A stretch of 64,000 nt of DNA from Streptomyces durocortorensis (GCF_016901035.1 NZ_JAFEUF010000005.1:1-64000), one strand, 5' to 3'. Shown: positions 46,080-55,294, counted from the stretch's first letter. The notes: generated by a model not told the origin, from the sequence alone. Translations and numbers: made by a program.

Positions 46080-47384
46080 ATGGATCACTGGGGGAAAGTC
46101 GATCAGGACGACATCGTGCGAGCGCGGAACGTGCTGCTCGCGTCGGGACGCCGCACGCCGGGCGAGGAAGTGGACGCCTACCGGGTGCTCGCCCAGGTCA
46201 GCCCCGCCTCGTATCTCCCGCTCCTGGCCGGGGCGCTTCGGCGTCTCGCCTACGACGCCGGCTCCGGCACCCGGCACGCGTGCGCCCTGGAGCTGTGCGA
46301 GGAAGCGGTGGCCGTCGCGCGGCGCATCGATCCGGCCGAACCCGCCCGTGCGGATGTCCTGTACCGGGCACTCGACGGCTACCGGGGCGAGCTGTACCGC
46401 CTGGACCGGCACACGGAGGCCCTGACCCTGTGTGCCGAGATGCTGGACATCAGCCGCGCCCGGACCGGACCGGCCGGAGTCCCGGTGGTCAAGGGGCTGC
46501 GTGAGTGGGCGGCCGGACTCTCCGAGGCAGGCCGGTACGCCGAGGCCGCCGACGCCATGGACGAGTTGGTCGCGGCGCTCCTGCCCGACGGGCCCCGCAG
46601 CGGGGCGCTCGCCTGGACGCTCCTGGACTGGATCGCCGCTCTCCACGACGCCGGCCGGTTCGGCGAAGCGCTCGCCGCGTTCGAGAGGCTCGTCACCATG
46701 GAAGCGGCCGAAGCCGCGGCGGACCGGGGCCCGATGGTCTGCCACCTCCACGCGCTCATCGGGTACGCCCGGATGCTCGACACCCACGGCCGGGACGAGC
46801 GGGCGGCCCTGGCACGGCAGGAAGCACTGGCCGTGCTGGGGGAGTTGGCCGAGACCGGTGAGCGGAAGACCTGGAGCGGCTACCAACGGAGTCTCTGGGC
46901 GGAGCTGCTGACCCTCTCCGGTGCCTACGGTGATGAGTCCGCGGCCGATGAACCGCGTACGCCGTCGGGCCTGGCGCCGATGCGAGGGTCTCCCCGTGCC
47001 CGGTGGCGTAACGCCGACAGCCGTCTCGCCCTGCGCGCTGAGGTGGACGCCCTCGCTCCCCGCGCCGCCGAGGATCCGGACCGGCACCTGGCCGAACTGG
47101 TCCGCCTGCACCGGTCCCTCACCCTCCGCTCCGCCGTCTTCTGGGAGAAGCGCACCCGTCTGTTCGCGGAGCAGGCGCGCCCGCTGTTCGACGAGGGGGT
47201 GGACCTGGCCCGTCGACTGTCCGGGCACGACCCGGCGGAGGGAACACGCGCACTGGCCAGGATCCTGACCGACCGATCGGGCCTGCACGCCGCCGCCCAC
47301 GACTTCGGCCCCGCCCTCGACGACTTCCGCCAGGCCCTGACGCACCTGGGAGAGCCCGCCCAGGGCCTGGTGGAGCCCGCCTAG
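46080..47384 (+). CDS. Helical-repeat (TPR-like) protein, unknown function
   Basis: A 434-residue protein made of about ten helical pairs. TPR-like units are visible around residues 57-75 (ACALELCEEAVAVARRI), 82-105 (ALDGYRGELYRLDRHTEALTL), 137-160 and 180-200 (LHDAGRFGEALAAFERLV), and again at 395-420 (DFGPALDDFRQALTHLG). No signal peptide, membrane segment or catalytic motif. Such proteins usually bind other proteins. It lies convergent with the Ser/Thr kinase gene, 38 nt apart. I do not recognise a specific family. Confidence 0.75.
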   Translation: MDHWGKVDQDDIVRARNVLLASGRRTPGEEVDAYRVLAQVSPASYLPLLAGALRRLAYDAGSGTRHACALELCEEAVAVARRIDPAEPARADVLYRALDGYRGELYRLDRHTEALTLCAEMLDISRARTGPAGVPVVKGLREWAAGLSEAGRYAEAADAMDELVAALLPDGPRSGALAWTLLDWIAALHDAGRFGEALAAFERLVTMEAAEAAADRGPMVCHLHALIGYARMLDTHGRDERAALARQEALAVLGELAETGERKTWSGYQRSLWAELLTLSGAYGDESAADEPRTPSGLAPMRGSPRARWRNADSRLALRAEVDALAPRAAEDPDRHLAELVRLHRSLTLRSAVFWEKRTRLFAEQARPLFDEGVDLARRLSGHDPAEGTRALARILTDRSGLHAAAHDFGPALDDFRQALTHLGEPAQGLVEPA

Positions 47385-47422
47385 GACACGGCCGGGGTGG
47401 CGAGGACCGGCCCGCCGGCCCG

Positions 47423-48685
47423 CTACAGGAAGCACTCCAGGATCAGCGGCAGGTCCTGCAGCCACTCCTGGAGGCGGCCCCGCCTGCGGGCGGCGAGGAG
47501 GCACGGGTGCGCCGTGCCGTGGTGCGGGTGGACGACGACCCCGAGGTGCTTGGGGCCCTCGGCCGCGTACGTCACTGTCCGGATCTCGGCCCAGGTGTAC
47601 TGCGTCTCCGCACCCTCCGGGCCCAGCGTGACGCCCGTCGCGTCGATGAGGAGGGAGCTTCCCGGGCCGACCGCCACGAACGCGAGGTCGGTGCCGACGT
47701 CGGCGTCGTCCGGTGCGCCGCCCGTCGCCGCGGGCCAGGTCGGGGCCTGGTGCGGCAGGAGGCCGTGGTGCGGGGCCTGGTGCCCGTACGCCGGCGGAAC
47801 GGCGTTGGACGGGGCGTACGACGGTGGCGGCGGGAGCACCGCCACCGTGGGGGCGTACGCCGCGGCGGGCGGGGGTGTCACGGTGTCCGGTACGAACAGG
47901 TCCAGCAGGCCCGCCGGCGTGGGCCGCTCCTCCGGTTCCTTGGCCAGGCACGCCGCGAGGACCGGCCGCAGCCCCTCCGGCACGGCGGCCAGGTCCGGCG
48001 GCTCGTGCACCGACCGGTACATCAGGCCCATCGGCGTACCCGCCCCGAACGCGCTGCCGCCCGCCGCCGCGACGAGCACCGCACCCAGCGCGAACACGTC
48101 GGCCGCCCCGCCGACCTCCAGCCCCTGCGCCTGCTCGGGCGCCAGGAACCCCGGGGTGCCGAAGGCCACGCCGGTGGCGGTGAGCCGGGTCGACTCCAGG
48201 GCCCGGGCGATGCCGAAGTCCAGGACCCGGGGGCCGTCCGGAGCCATGATGATGTTGCCGGGCTTCAGATCGCGGTGCACAAGACCGCAGCCGTGGATCG
48301 CCGCCAGCGCCTCGGCGAGCGCCGCGCCGAGACCCCGCAGCCGCGCCTCGTCCATCGCCCCCTCGGCCTCCAGGAGCGCGGAGAGGGTGGGCCCGGGGAT
48401 GTACGCCGTGGCCAGCCAGGGCGCCGCCGCGTCCGGGTCCGCGTCCACCACGGGGGCCGTGTGGAAGCCGCCCACGCTGCGGGCGGCGGCGACCTCGGCG
48501 CGGAACCGCTCCCGGAAGTGCGGGTCGCCGGCGAGCTCCGACCGGGCCACCTTCACGGCCACCGCCCGCCCGCCGCGGGAGCGCGCCAGATAGACGGTGC
48601 CCATCCCACCGGCGCCCAACTCCCGCTCCACGGCGTACCCGCCGATCCGCTCCGGCAGCCCGCCGCCGTCCGCCCCGTGCTCCAT
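47423..48685 (-). CDS. Soluble serine/threonine protein kinase
   Basis: A 420-residue eukaryotic-type kinase. Kinase domain at about 15-275: glycine loop ELGAGGMGTVYLA, ATP-binding K45 (VAVKVAR), catalytic loop VHRDLKPGN (D139), DFGIA and PGFLAPEQAQG. A Pro/Tyr/Ala-rich linker follows (280-330), then a ~85-residue C-terminal beta-rich domain ending in LLAARRRGRLQEWL, possibly PH-like. There is no membrane helix, unlike PknB-type receptors. ATG 48685 has AGGGGGGC upstream. Divergent from the SpoIIE phosphatase, which suggests they act in one pathway. Confidence 0.9.
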   Translation of the reverse strand: MEHGADGGGLPERIGGYAVERELGAGGMGTVYLARSRGGRAVAVKVARSELAGDPHFRERFRAEVAAARSVGGFHTAPVVDADPDAAAPWLATAYIPGPTLSALLEAEGAMDEARLRGLGAALAEALAAIHGCGLVHRDLKPGNIIMAPDGPRVLDFGIARALESTRLTATGVAFGTPGFLAPEQAQGLEVGGAADVFALGAVLVAAAGGSAFGAGTPMGLMYRSVHEPPDLAAVPEGLRPVLAACLAKEPEERPTPAGLLDLFVPDTVTPPPAAAYAPTVAVLPPPPSYAPSNAVPPAYGHQAPHHGLLPHQAPTWPAATGGAPDDADVGTDLAFVAVGPGSSLLIDATGVTLGPEGAETQYTWAEIRTVTYAAEGPKHLGVVVHPHHGTAHPCLLAARRRGRLQEWLQDLPLILECFL

Positions 48686-48895
48686 GCGCTGAACGCCCCC
48701 CTGTGCTCCGGCGTGCTCCGGCGGTTCAGTATGACGCAGGGCCCGACACTCCTGGCGCGGTGTCACGCCCGCGTCCGCGTCCGCCCGTCACACCCCTGCC
48801 GCCCACCGGTGGCCGCCCCCGGCGCGGCGGGTGATGCTGGTCCGGCGCGTGCCGGCCCGGCTCCGGTGCGCCGGAGCCGGAGGGTGGGTGGAGCC

Positions 48896-51028
48896 GTGGC
48901 GGACAGCGAGAACCCGGCCGGGCCCGGGCGGGCCGCGAGGACGGACGGCGGCTTCGACGAGGCGCTCCTCGCGGCGCTGTTCACCCAGTCCGCCGTCGGC
49001 CTCCTCGTGCTCGACCCGCAGCTCAGGCTCGTACGCGCCAACTCCCTCGTCGAGGGCGTGGGGACCGGGGAGTACACCGGCCGCCCGTTCACCGAGGTCT
49101 TCCGGCTCGACGACCCGGACGGCTCCGAGCAGCTCATGAAGCGGGTGCTGGCCGGTGAGGGCCCCGTGCGCGACCATCTCGTGCGGGGGCGGCTGCGCCG
49201 GATTCCCGGCGACCGGCAGTTCCTGACCTCCTTGTACCGCCTGCACGGTCCGGGCGGCCCCGACGCCCCCGCCCTCGGCCTGGTGGTCGCGGTCGTCGAC
49301 GTCACCGAGCGGGAACGGGGCCGGGCCAGGGAGGCCGCGCTCACCGCCGTGCGGGACGCGGTCGGCGGCTCCCTCGACGTCGCCACCGCCTGCCGCGCCT
49401 TCGCCGACGCACTGGCGCCCGGGTTCGCCGATCTCGCCGTCGTGGAGGTGGTGGACGACGTCCTGCGCGGCGCCGAGCCGCCGGTGGGCCCGATGCCTCC
49501 CGGAACCCCGCTGCGCCGTGCCGCCAGCGGCCGGTGCGACTCCGTGCGGGACGCGGTGGAGAGCGGGAACGGGGCCCGGGGCCGGGCGCCTGGCACGACC
49601 CGCCACCTTCCCGCACGGACGCCGTACGCGCTCGCCGCCGCCGACCTGCGGGCCCGGCTCGTCCCGCTCGGGCCCGACACCCCGTGGCTCGGCACCGACC
49701 AGGACGGGGCGCGCGCCGTCGCGGAGACCGGCGCGCACTCCCTGGTCGTCGCGCCCCTCTCCCTGCGGGGCGCGGTCCTCGGACTGGTCAGCCTCTACCG
49801 CTGCGGGGCCTCCGAACCCTTCGACGAGGACGACGTCTCCCTGGCCGTCACGGCGGCCACCCGCGCGAGCCTCGCCATCGACAACGCCCGCCGCTACGAG
49901 CGCGAGCACGTCATCGCCTCGACGGTCCAGAGGCGGCTGCTCCCGCAGGCCGAGCGGCGCCAGGCCGCCGTCGACACCGCGCACGTCCTGCTGCCCGGCC
50001 GGGACAGCGGCTGCTGGTTCGACACCATCGCCCTGTCCGGCGCCCGTACCGCGCTCGTCGTCGGCGGCGTCGCGGGCGAGGGCCTCCAATCGGCCATCGC
50101 CATGGGCCAGTTGCGCACCGTCATCCAGGCGCTGGCCGGTCTCGACCTGGAGCCGGAGGAGGTCCTCGCCCGGCTCAAGGACACCGCCGACCGCCTCGCC
50201 GACGAACGCGCCTCCCTGCCGCCCGCCGACGGCCTCCACGGCGAACCCCTGAGCGCGGGCTGCGTGTACGGGGTGTACGACCCGTTCACCCGCACCTGCA
50301 CCGTCGCGCGCGCCGGGCACCCCGCGCCGCTGATCGTCGGCCCCGACGGGCGGGCGGTCGCCCTCGACGTACCGGAGGGGCCCGGGCTCTTCTCCGCCGA
50401 CAGCGCCCTCTTCGCCCCCGCCACGGTCACCCTGGAGGAGGGCAGCCTCCTCGCGTTCTGCAGCGCCGACCTGCTCTCCGGCGACCGTGCCGCCGAACGC
50501 ATCACCCGGGCCCTCGCCCGGCCGGGCCGCAGCCTCCAGCAGCTCGGCGACGACATCGTGTACGCGCTGGCGGACGACACCCGCGCCGCCGGCGCCGCCC
50601 TGCTCCTGGCCCGTACGGGTACGGTCTCCGACCACCTCGTCGCCACCTGGGACCTCGCCCAGGACCCCACGACGCCCGCCACCGCCCGGGTGCTGGTGCG
50701 CGACCGGCTCCAGGGCTGGGGGCTGGACGCGGACACCGTGGAGGCGACCGAGCTGATCGTCAGCGAACTCGTCACCAACGCCGTCCGCTACGGCACCCCG
50801 CCGCTGCGGCTGCGCCTGCTGCTGGACTCCACGCTCACCTGCGAGGTCCACGACGGCTCCACGGCCGCCCCGCACCTGCGGCACGCCCGGACCGTCGACG
50901 AGGGGGGCCGGGGCCTGTTCATCGTCTCCCGCCTCGCCTCCCACTGGGGAGCCCGCCACGGTCCTGACGGCAAGGTGCTGTGGACCGAGCAGGAGCTGCC
51001 GGACGGCCCGCCCGACCCGGTGGGCTGA
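48896..51028 (+). CDS. PAS-GAF-SpoIIE phosphatase with RsbW-like ATPase domain
   Basis: A 710-residue cytosolic signalling protein. Domains in order: PAS (about 22-140, LDPQLRLVRANSLVEG to VVDVTERERGR), GAF (150-345), PP2C/SpoIIE phosphatase (360-570, HVLLPGRDSGCWFD, VVGGVAGEGLQSAIAMGQLR, YDPFTRTCTVARAGHPAPLIV), and a HATPase domain (about 585-700, ELIVSELVTNAVRYG, DEGGRGLFIVSRLA). Such proteins switch anti-anti-sigma partners in Streptomyces. In the first SpoIIE motif the usual second Asp after DSGCW is followed by FD rather than YD. GTG 48896 follows GGAGGG. Divergent from the kinase gene. Confidence 0.92.
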   Translation: MADSENPAGPGRAARTDGGFDEALLAALFTQSAVGLLVLDPQLRLVRANSLVEGVGTGEYTGRPFTEVFRLDDPDGSEQLMKRVLAGEGPVRDHLVRGRLRRIPGDRQFLTSLYRLHGPGGPDAPALGLVVAVVDVTERERGRAREAALTAVRDAVGGSLDVATACRAFADALAPGFADLAVVEVVDDVLRGAEPPVGPMPPGTPLRRAASGRCDSVRDAVESGNGARGRAPGTTRHLPARTPYALAAADLRARLVPLGPDTPWLGTDQDGARAVAETGAHSLVVAPLSLRGAVLGLVSLYRCGASEPFDEDDVSLAVTAATRASLAIDNARRYEREHVIASTVQRRLLPQAERRQAAVDTAHVLLPGRDSGCWFDTIALSGARTALVVGGVAGEGLQSAIAMGQLRTVIQALAGLDLEPEEVLARLKDTADRLADERASLPPADGLHGEPLSAGCVYGVYDPFTRTCTVARAGHPAPLIVGPDGRAVALDVPEGPGLFSADSALFAPATVTLEEGSLLAFCSADLLSGDRAAERITRALARPGRSLQQLGDDIVYALADDTRAAGAALLLARTGTVSDHLVATWDLAQDPTTPATARVLVRDRLQGWGLDADTVEATELIVSELVTNAVRYGTPPLRLRLLLDSTLTCEVHDGSTAAPHLRHARTVDEGGRGLFIVSRLASHWGARHGPDGKVLWTEQELPDGPPDPVG

Positions 51029-51097
51029 ATCGCGCCGACCGTGGCCGACGCGCCCGCCGATCGCGCAGGGCGGCCCGTATCGCGCACAGTGGTCCGT

Positions 51098-51847
51098 ATG
51101 ACGAGCCCCGCAGAGCTGCTCCGTTCCTTCGCCCGCACCCGCGCCTCCCTCGACGGCGAGGAGGTGACGTACTGGTGGTCCGGAGACGTCTACTCCTGGG
51201 CCCCCGACGAGCCCTACCAGCGGATCTTCGGCTTCGAGGGCCTGAACGTCGCCCGCCTGGTCCAGGACCCGGACGCCGGGCCGGACGCGTACCAACTGCT
51301 CACCCGTGAGGCCGCGTTCTATCTGGATCCGGTCAGCCGCGAGATCCTGGAGACCTGGCAGGACCTGCCGGTGGTGCACGTCTGGAACGACCCGGCGAAC
51401 CAGAAGTGGCGTCCCTTCCCGATCCCGACGACCGACCTCGGGGATCAGGCCTGCTTCAGCCTGGAGATCCCGCTCGCCTACCCCTCGCCGCTGCCGGTGG
51501 CCCAGTACCCGGTCCACTCGGCCGGGGACACCTACAAGGCCCTGGAACTCTTCCAGTTCTTCGCGGACCGCGCCGACCTGGCGGGCCCGGCCCCCAGTGT
51601 TCCGGCCACGATGTCGTGGAGCCGGATGTCCCCCTGGCTCCCGTGGATGGCCCGGGGGCAGCGGCCCGGCGGTCTCACCTTCCACTGCCGGGGCCGCAAG
51701 CTCGGCGCGTACACCGAGGTCCCCGAACGCACCCGGGCCTACATCGCCGCCCACCACCCGGAGTTCGCCCACGCCCCGGAGAAGTGGAGCGAGCCGAACG
51801 AGACCAGCTGGACCTATTTCCGTAAGCTGCACCCGCCCCAGGTGTAA
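51098..51847 (+). CDS. DUF1838 family protein
   Basis: A 249-residue protein of the DUF1838 family, unknown function. Features are aromatic motifs EVTYWWSGDVYSWAPDEPYQRIFGFEGLN near residue 22, DPVSREILETWQ, and ATMSWSRMSPWLPWMARGQRPGGLTFHCRG in the second half (quoted here for recognition as SWSRMSPWLPW). ATG 51098 has a weak binding site; GTG 51089 is an alternative. Follows the phosphatase by 70 nt and converges with the RTX gene 8 nt downstream. Confidence 0.85.
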   Translation: MTSPAELLRSFARTRASLDGEEVTYWWSGDVYSWAPDEPYQRIFGFEGLNVARLVQDPDAGPDAYQLLTREAAFYLDPVSREILETWQDLPVVHVWNDPANQKWRPFPIPTTDLGDQACFSLEIPLAYPSPLPVAQYPVHSAGDTYKALELFQFFADRADLAGPAPSVPATMSWSRMSPWLPWMARGQRPGGLTFHCRGRKLGAYTEVPERTRAYIAAHHPEFAHAPEKWSEPNETSWTYFRKLHPPQV

Positions 51848-51854
51848 GGGGGGT

Positions 51855-52628
51855 TCAGGGGAGTGTGATGTTCCGGCCCGGGCCGCCCTCGACCGTGTCC
51901 TTCCCGGTGCCGCCGACGATCACGTCGTCGCCGTTCTCGCCGTGCAGCATGTCGTCCCCGGAGCCGCCGAGCAGGATGTCGTCGCCGTCCCCGCCCATGA
52001 CGTGGTCGTCGCCCGGACCCGCGTACACGACGTCCTTGCCGTCGTACGCCTCGATCATGTCGTCGCCCCGGCCGCCGAACAGCCACTGGTCGCCTTCGAC
52101 GGCCATCAGGTGGTCCATGCCGTCGCCGCCGTCGAGGACGACGCGTCCCATGACCATGTCGTCGCCCTCGTCGCCCCGGACCGTGTGCGCGGTGTGGGCG
52201 TGCAGCATGTCGTCGCCGGGGCCGCCGCTGACGGTGGCCACCCCGGGGTCGCTGGTGGCTATCTCGTCGTCGCCGTCGCCGAGGAAGACGTCGATCCGGT
52301 CCGGCCGGGCGCTGTCCGTGGGCAGTTCGCAGACGACGTACGTCTCGACCCCCGGTTCCAGGTACGTGCAGTGGTCGCCGGGCTGGAGCGGGACCGCGTC
52401 CCGGAAGCCGATCCGCCGGACCCCGTCGCCCTGGTCCATCGGGACCACGTGGAGGTCGTTGACCTGGCCCGGGGCGGCGGTGAAGGTGATCGACTGCTTC
52501 GCCCAGTCGGCGCCGATACGGGCCTTCGCCTCGGTGGCGGCGGTGGCGGCGGGTGCCGCGATCACCGGGCCCGCGGCGAGGCCGGTGGCGAGCAGGGTCA
52601 CGACGGCCGGCATCCTCTTGCGCTTCAC
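51855..52628 (-). CDS. Secreted calcium-binding RTX-repeat protein
   Basis: A 257-residue exported protein. Signal peptide at 1-31 ([23 protein letters not shown], then AATAATEA). Residues 32-110 are a beta-rich N-terminal domain with two Cys. From about 113 to 250 there are eight or so RTX-type nonapeptides, for example [36 protein letters not shown], which bind calcium in a parallel beta roll. No enzyme domain is attached, so it may act as a binding or surface protein. ATG 52628. A DasR-like palindrome lies about 130 nt upstream. Confidence 0.88.
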   Translation of the reverse strand: MKRKRMPAVVTLLATGLAAGPVIAAPAATAATEAKARIGADWAKQSITFTAAPGQVNDLHVVPMDQGDGVRRIGFRDAVPLQPGDHCTYLEPGVETYVVCELPTDSARPDRIDVFLGDGDDEIATSDPGVATVSGGPGDDMLHAHTAHTVRGDEGDDMVMGRVVLDGGDGMDHLMAVEGDQWLFGGRGDDMIEAYDGKDVVYAGPGDDHVMGGDGDDILLGGSGDDMLHGENGDDVIVGGTGKDTVEGGPGRNITLP

Positions 52629-52751
52629 GACAGCTCCTCGGTGGGTCCGTGGGGGTTTCCCGCCCGCCCGCGCGGAGCAGGCTGAGGCAGGTGCATGTCA
52701 AGCGGTACGCGCGGCGGTGGGGCGCCACGATCGTGACGGCAGCCTACCTGT

Positions 52752-52767
52752 CTTGGTCTAGACCAAG
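52752..52767. promoter_or_regulatory. DasR-like (dre) palindrome
   Basis: CTTGGTCTAGACCAAG, a perfect 16-bp palindrome. Its core TGGTCTAGACCA equals the core of the DasR-responsive element of Streptomyces, the GntR-type repressor of chitin and N-acetylglucosamine genes. It covers the stop codon of the HAD phosphatase gene and lies about 124-139 nt upstream of the RTX gene start. Confidence 0.7.
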
Positions 52768-53627
52768 CTAGGGTCCGGTGCGATCCCCGTGCCGACCGGT
52801 GCGCCCCCGGTGCCGAACAGCCGCTCCAGGACCACCGCGACGCCGTCCTCCGCGTTCGACAGCGTCACCTCGTCGGCCGCCGCGCGCAGCTCCGGGTGCG
52901 CGTTGCCCATGGCCACCCGGTGGCCCGAACCGGCGAACATCGGCAGGTCGTTGGGCATGTCGCCGAACGCGACGGTTCGCCCGGCCCCGATGCCGAGCAG
53001 CTCGGCGGCCGCCGCCAGCCCCGTGCCCTTGTCCACCCCGTGCGGAGCCAGCTCCACCGTGCCCGGCCCCGCCATGGTCACCGTCGCCAGATCGCCCACG
53101 GCCCCGCGTGCGACGGCGGCCAACTCGTCGTCGCCCAGCTCCGGATGGCGTACCAGCACCTTGATGACGGGCCGCTCCCACAACGCCTCGCGGGAGGTGG
53201 CGCGTTGGGCGGGAAGTGTCGGGTTCGGCATCCGGTACCCGGCCTCGATCAGGGTCACCCCGTCCACGCCGTCCTGGTCCACGGCGGCGAAGACGGCCCC
53301 GGCCTCCGCCTCGATCTTGCCGAGCGCGGTGTCGGCGGCCTCCCGGTCCAGGGCGACGGACCACAGCAGCCGCCCGTTCCCGCCCTCAACCTCGGCCTCG
53401 TACAGCTGGGTGCCCTGGCCGCAGACGACGAGCCCGGTGTACGCCAGGTCCGCGAGCAGCGCCCGTATCCCGGGGACGGGCCGCCCGGTGACGATCAGAT
53501 GCCGGGCGCCCGCGGCGGCGGCGAGGGCGAGCGCGGCGCGGGACCGGGCGCTGACGCTGTTGTCCGGGCGCAGCAGGGTGCCGTCCAGGTCCGTGGCGAC
53601 GAGGGCGTATGCGGGGGGCGTGGGCAT
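52758..53627 (-). CDS. Cof-type HAD-superfamily phosphatase
   Basis: A 289-residue HAD hydrolase of the Cof/YbiV group, which dephosphorylates sugar phosphates or cofactors. All motifs are present: catalytic DLDGTLLRPD (motif I), ITVTGR-type ST motif as LIVTGRP, lysine in PHGVDKGTGL, and motif IV FGDMPNDLPMF. The cap lies between. ATG 53627. The stop falls inside the DasR-like palindrome. Cytosolic, substrate unknown. Confidence 0.92.
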   Translation of the reverse strand: MPTPPAYALVATDLDGTLLRPDNSVSARSRAALALAAAAGARHLIVTGRPVPGIRALLADLAYTGLVVCGQGTQLYEAEVEGGNGRLLWSVALDREAADTALGKIEAEAGAVFAAVDQDGVDGVTLIEAGYRMPNPTLPAQRATSREALWERPVIKVLVRHPELGDDELAAVARGAVGDLATVTMAGPGTVELAPHGVDKGTGLAAAAELLGIGAGRTVAFGDMPNDLPMFAGSGHRVAMGNAHPELRAAADEVTLSNAEDGVAVVLERLFGTGGAPVGTGIAPDPSLV

Positions 53628-53714
53628 GGGCCCCAGCCTAGAAGGGCCCGAACAGCCGTTTGCCCGGCAGGGGTGGGTGGGCCGGGCCGGTCCATGACCT
53701 GGGCGGTGCCGTTG

Positions 53715-54011
53715 TCAGTCCACTGCCCCGCCGGCGTTGCGGATGAGCTGCCGCAGCACCTTCACCGTGGTGACGTAGTCCGCGTCGGAGATTCCTTCGT
53801 GGGAGCGCGGCGCGGATGGCGGGAGCATTGCGCTTGAGGTCGAGGCGCGCCTGCTCCCCCGCCTCCGTGATCCACAGCCTGTCTTCCCCGCCACGTCGCA
53901 GCCATCCGCGCTCCACGAGCCCCTCGGCCTCGACCGCCAGGTCGTCCTCGGGCCGGATGTACGAGGCCATAGCCTGCTGGAGCTCGGGGAGGGTCATCCT
54001 TGCGCCGTCGG
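53715..54011 (-). pseudogene. MarR-family regulator remnant, truncated and frameshifted
   Basis: Reading on the minus strand from about 54011, LPELQQAMASYIRPEDDLAVEAEGLVERGWL and ITEAGEQARLDL match the wing and later helices of MarR-type regulators. At 53801-53803 there is a run of three G (plus strand) where two would keep the frame; past it the expected ending HEGISDADYVTTVKVLRQL and a stop at 53715 appear in the next frame. The N-terminal half, including helix 1 and 2, is also absent. So it is a decayed gene, unless both defects are sequencing errors. Confidence 0.7.
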
Positions 54012-54257
54012 GATGCTCCCTCGGTGGTGCGATCCGAGGCCCGCGCGGTGGTGCGGGCCTTACGGGCCACGACCGTAGGACCTCAAGCGTGGTGAAGGGC
54101 AAGGGTGTTGCTTCCGGGTCATCGGCGGGGTGCTTCTCGTGCTGGGCAGGGCAGACCGGGAGCGGCGCGGTTGGGGGAGCAGGTCACCAGGGCGACGGAG
54201 TGGAAGGCCGTGCCGTTTCTTCCCGAGCCAGGCGTAACCGTGGTGGTGCACGGCGGC
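54012..54257. other. Degenerate stretch between MarR remnant and DUF397 gene
   Basis: No supported gene. A hairpin-forming GGCCCGCGCGGTGGTGCGGGCC-type sequence lies near 54039-54060. The rest has no recognisable coding pattern. Confidence 0.4.
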
Positions 54258-54482
54258 TCAGGCGGAGAGGTCGAAGCGGGCGGGGCCGATGCCCGCCGCG
54301 TCCAGCGCGTCCGTCGTGAACCGCAACAGCTCGGCGTCGGGGCGCTTGCTGTCGCCCAGGGCCCAGGCGTCCGGCCCTATCCGCGCGAGGGCCACGCAGG
54401 ATTCGCCGTCGGGGTGCGTATTGCCGCCGCAGGACTTGGAGAACGTGACTTCTTCGATGGGGAGTTCGTACAGGTCCGTCAT
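54258..54482 (-). CDS. DUF397 protein (orphan partner of broken XRE gene)
   Basis: A 74-residue DUF397 protein: FSKSCGGNTHPDGESCVALARIG and WALGDSKRPDAELLRFTTDAL show the usual S-x-x-CVEVA and DSKxPD positions (here SCVALA and DSKRPD). ATG 54482 has AAGGG upstream. Such genes normally follow an XRE-DUF5753 regulator, and the one upstream here (54647-55290) has lost its DNA-binding half. The protein itself looks intact. Function of DUF397 is not firmly known. Confidence 0.85.
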   Translation of the reverse strand: MTDLYELPIEEVTFSKSCGGNTHPDGESCVALARIGPDAWALGDSKRPDAELLRFTTDALDAAGIGPARFDLSA

Positions 54483-54646
54483 GTGGGCGAGCCCTTCTGA
54501 TGGGCCGACGGGAACTGACCGATCGGCTCGCGGACGTCTGCGTCGCCCCTGCTCCGCCCGATGCCAGGCGCTGGTTCGGCGACATGAGTAATAATCCGTC
54601 GGCCGCGCAGGAAGCCGGTGAGTTATTCGCGGTTGCCGGGTAGAAA

Positions 54647-55290
54647 TCATGAACGGAAACGAAGGGCCCAGTGCGTCAAGAGGTTTCTCGCGACGTCGCC
54701 GAAGAGCGCCAGGTGTTCGTATGTATCGAACACTCTGAGGTGTTCCGCGATATCTCGGCTGTCCTGGAAAACTATGCGTCCGGTAAACGTCTCCACCGTG
54801 GTCAGGCGGTGGTCGTAGACGGTGAACATATTCATGGGTCCGCGACATGTCACGGAACTTGTGGGAAGTAATCCGATGCGCACGTTGGGCGGATGGGACA
54901 GAGAGATAAGGCGGTCCGCCTGCACTGCCATTCCGGCCCGGTGAAGCAAGGGCCGGCGCACAGCCTCTTCTGTCAGCAGGAACGTGAGCGACTTGGTGGT
55001 GTCGTAGAGAACGGCTTGTCTTTCCAGCTTCCTCGCCAACGTCACCGACTTGTCGCCCGGCGATCCGCTCAGGCCGGCGCTCATGTATTCAGGGGTCGCG
55101 AGGAGGCCCGTCACCATGGCGGGCAAGAAGTAACGCAGAACCGTAGCCTCCGATTCCAGGCAAGCCAGCTCTGCTTGGCGCTTCTCCAGGCCCCTCCTGC
55201 GTGACGTCCGCTCGGCGCCTTCGTCTCCCTGGCCTGCAGCCTGATCTGCTGGAGACGCCTCAAGAAGACCCGCACATGATCGTGTTGCGA
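54647..55290 (-). pseudogene. XRE-family DUF5753 regulator lacking its HTH domain
   Basis: In one minus-strand frame from about 55290 to 54647 the translation runs GLLEASPADQ, GLEKRQAELACLESEATVLRYFLPAMVTGLLATPEYM and on to LTHWALRFRS. This is a nearly full DUF5753 ligand domain of XRE regulators, about 210 residues. The N-terminal helix-turn-helix (~70 residues) is missing, no start codon fits before a TTG at 55126, and the homology begins right beside an IS-end-like sequence at 55278-55294. A protein from 55126 (159 residues) could still be made but could not bind DNA. Confidence 0.7.
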
Positions 55291-55294
55291 GCTC
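55278..55294 (+). repeat. IS-end-like sequence, copy 1
   Basis: GATCGTGTTGCGAGCTC, differing at one base from the sequence at 57864-57880 that borders the decayed IS5-type transposase. It marks the point where the XRE gene is cut. Confidence 0.5.

Noticed and set aside
54060-54251. A 63-codon minus-strand frame beginning with HHHGYAWLGKKRHG
   Set aside because: No ribosome binding site, no recognised domain and poor third-position pattern in a decayed region.
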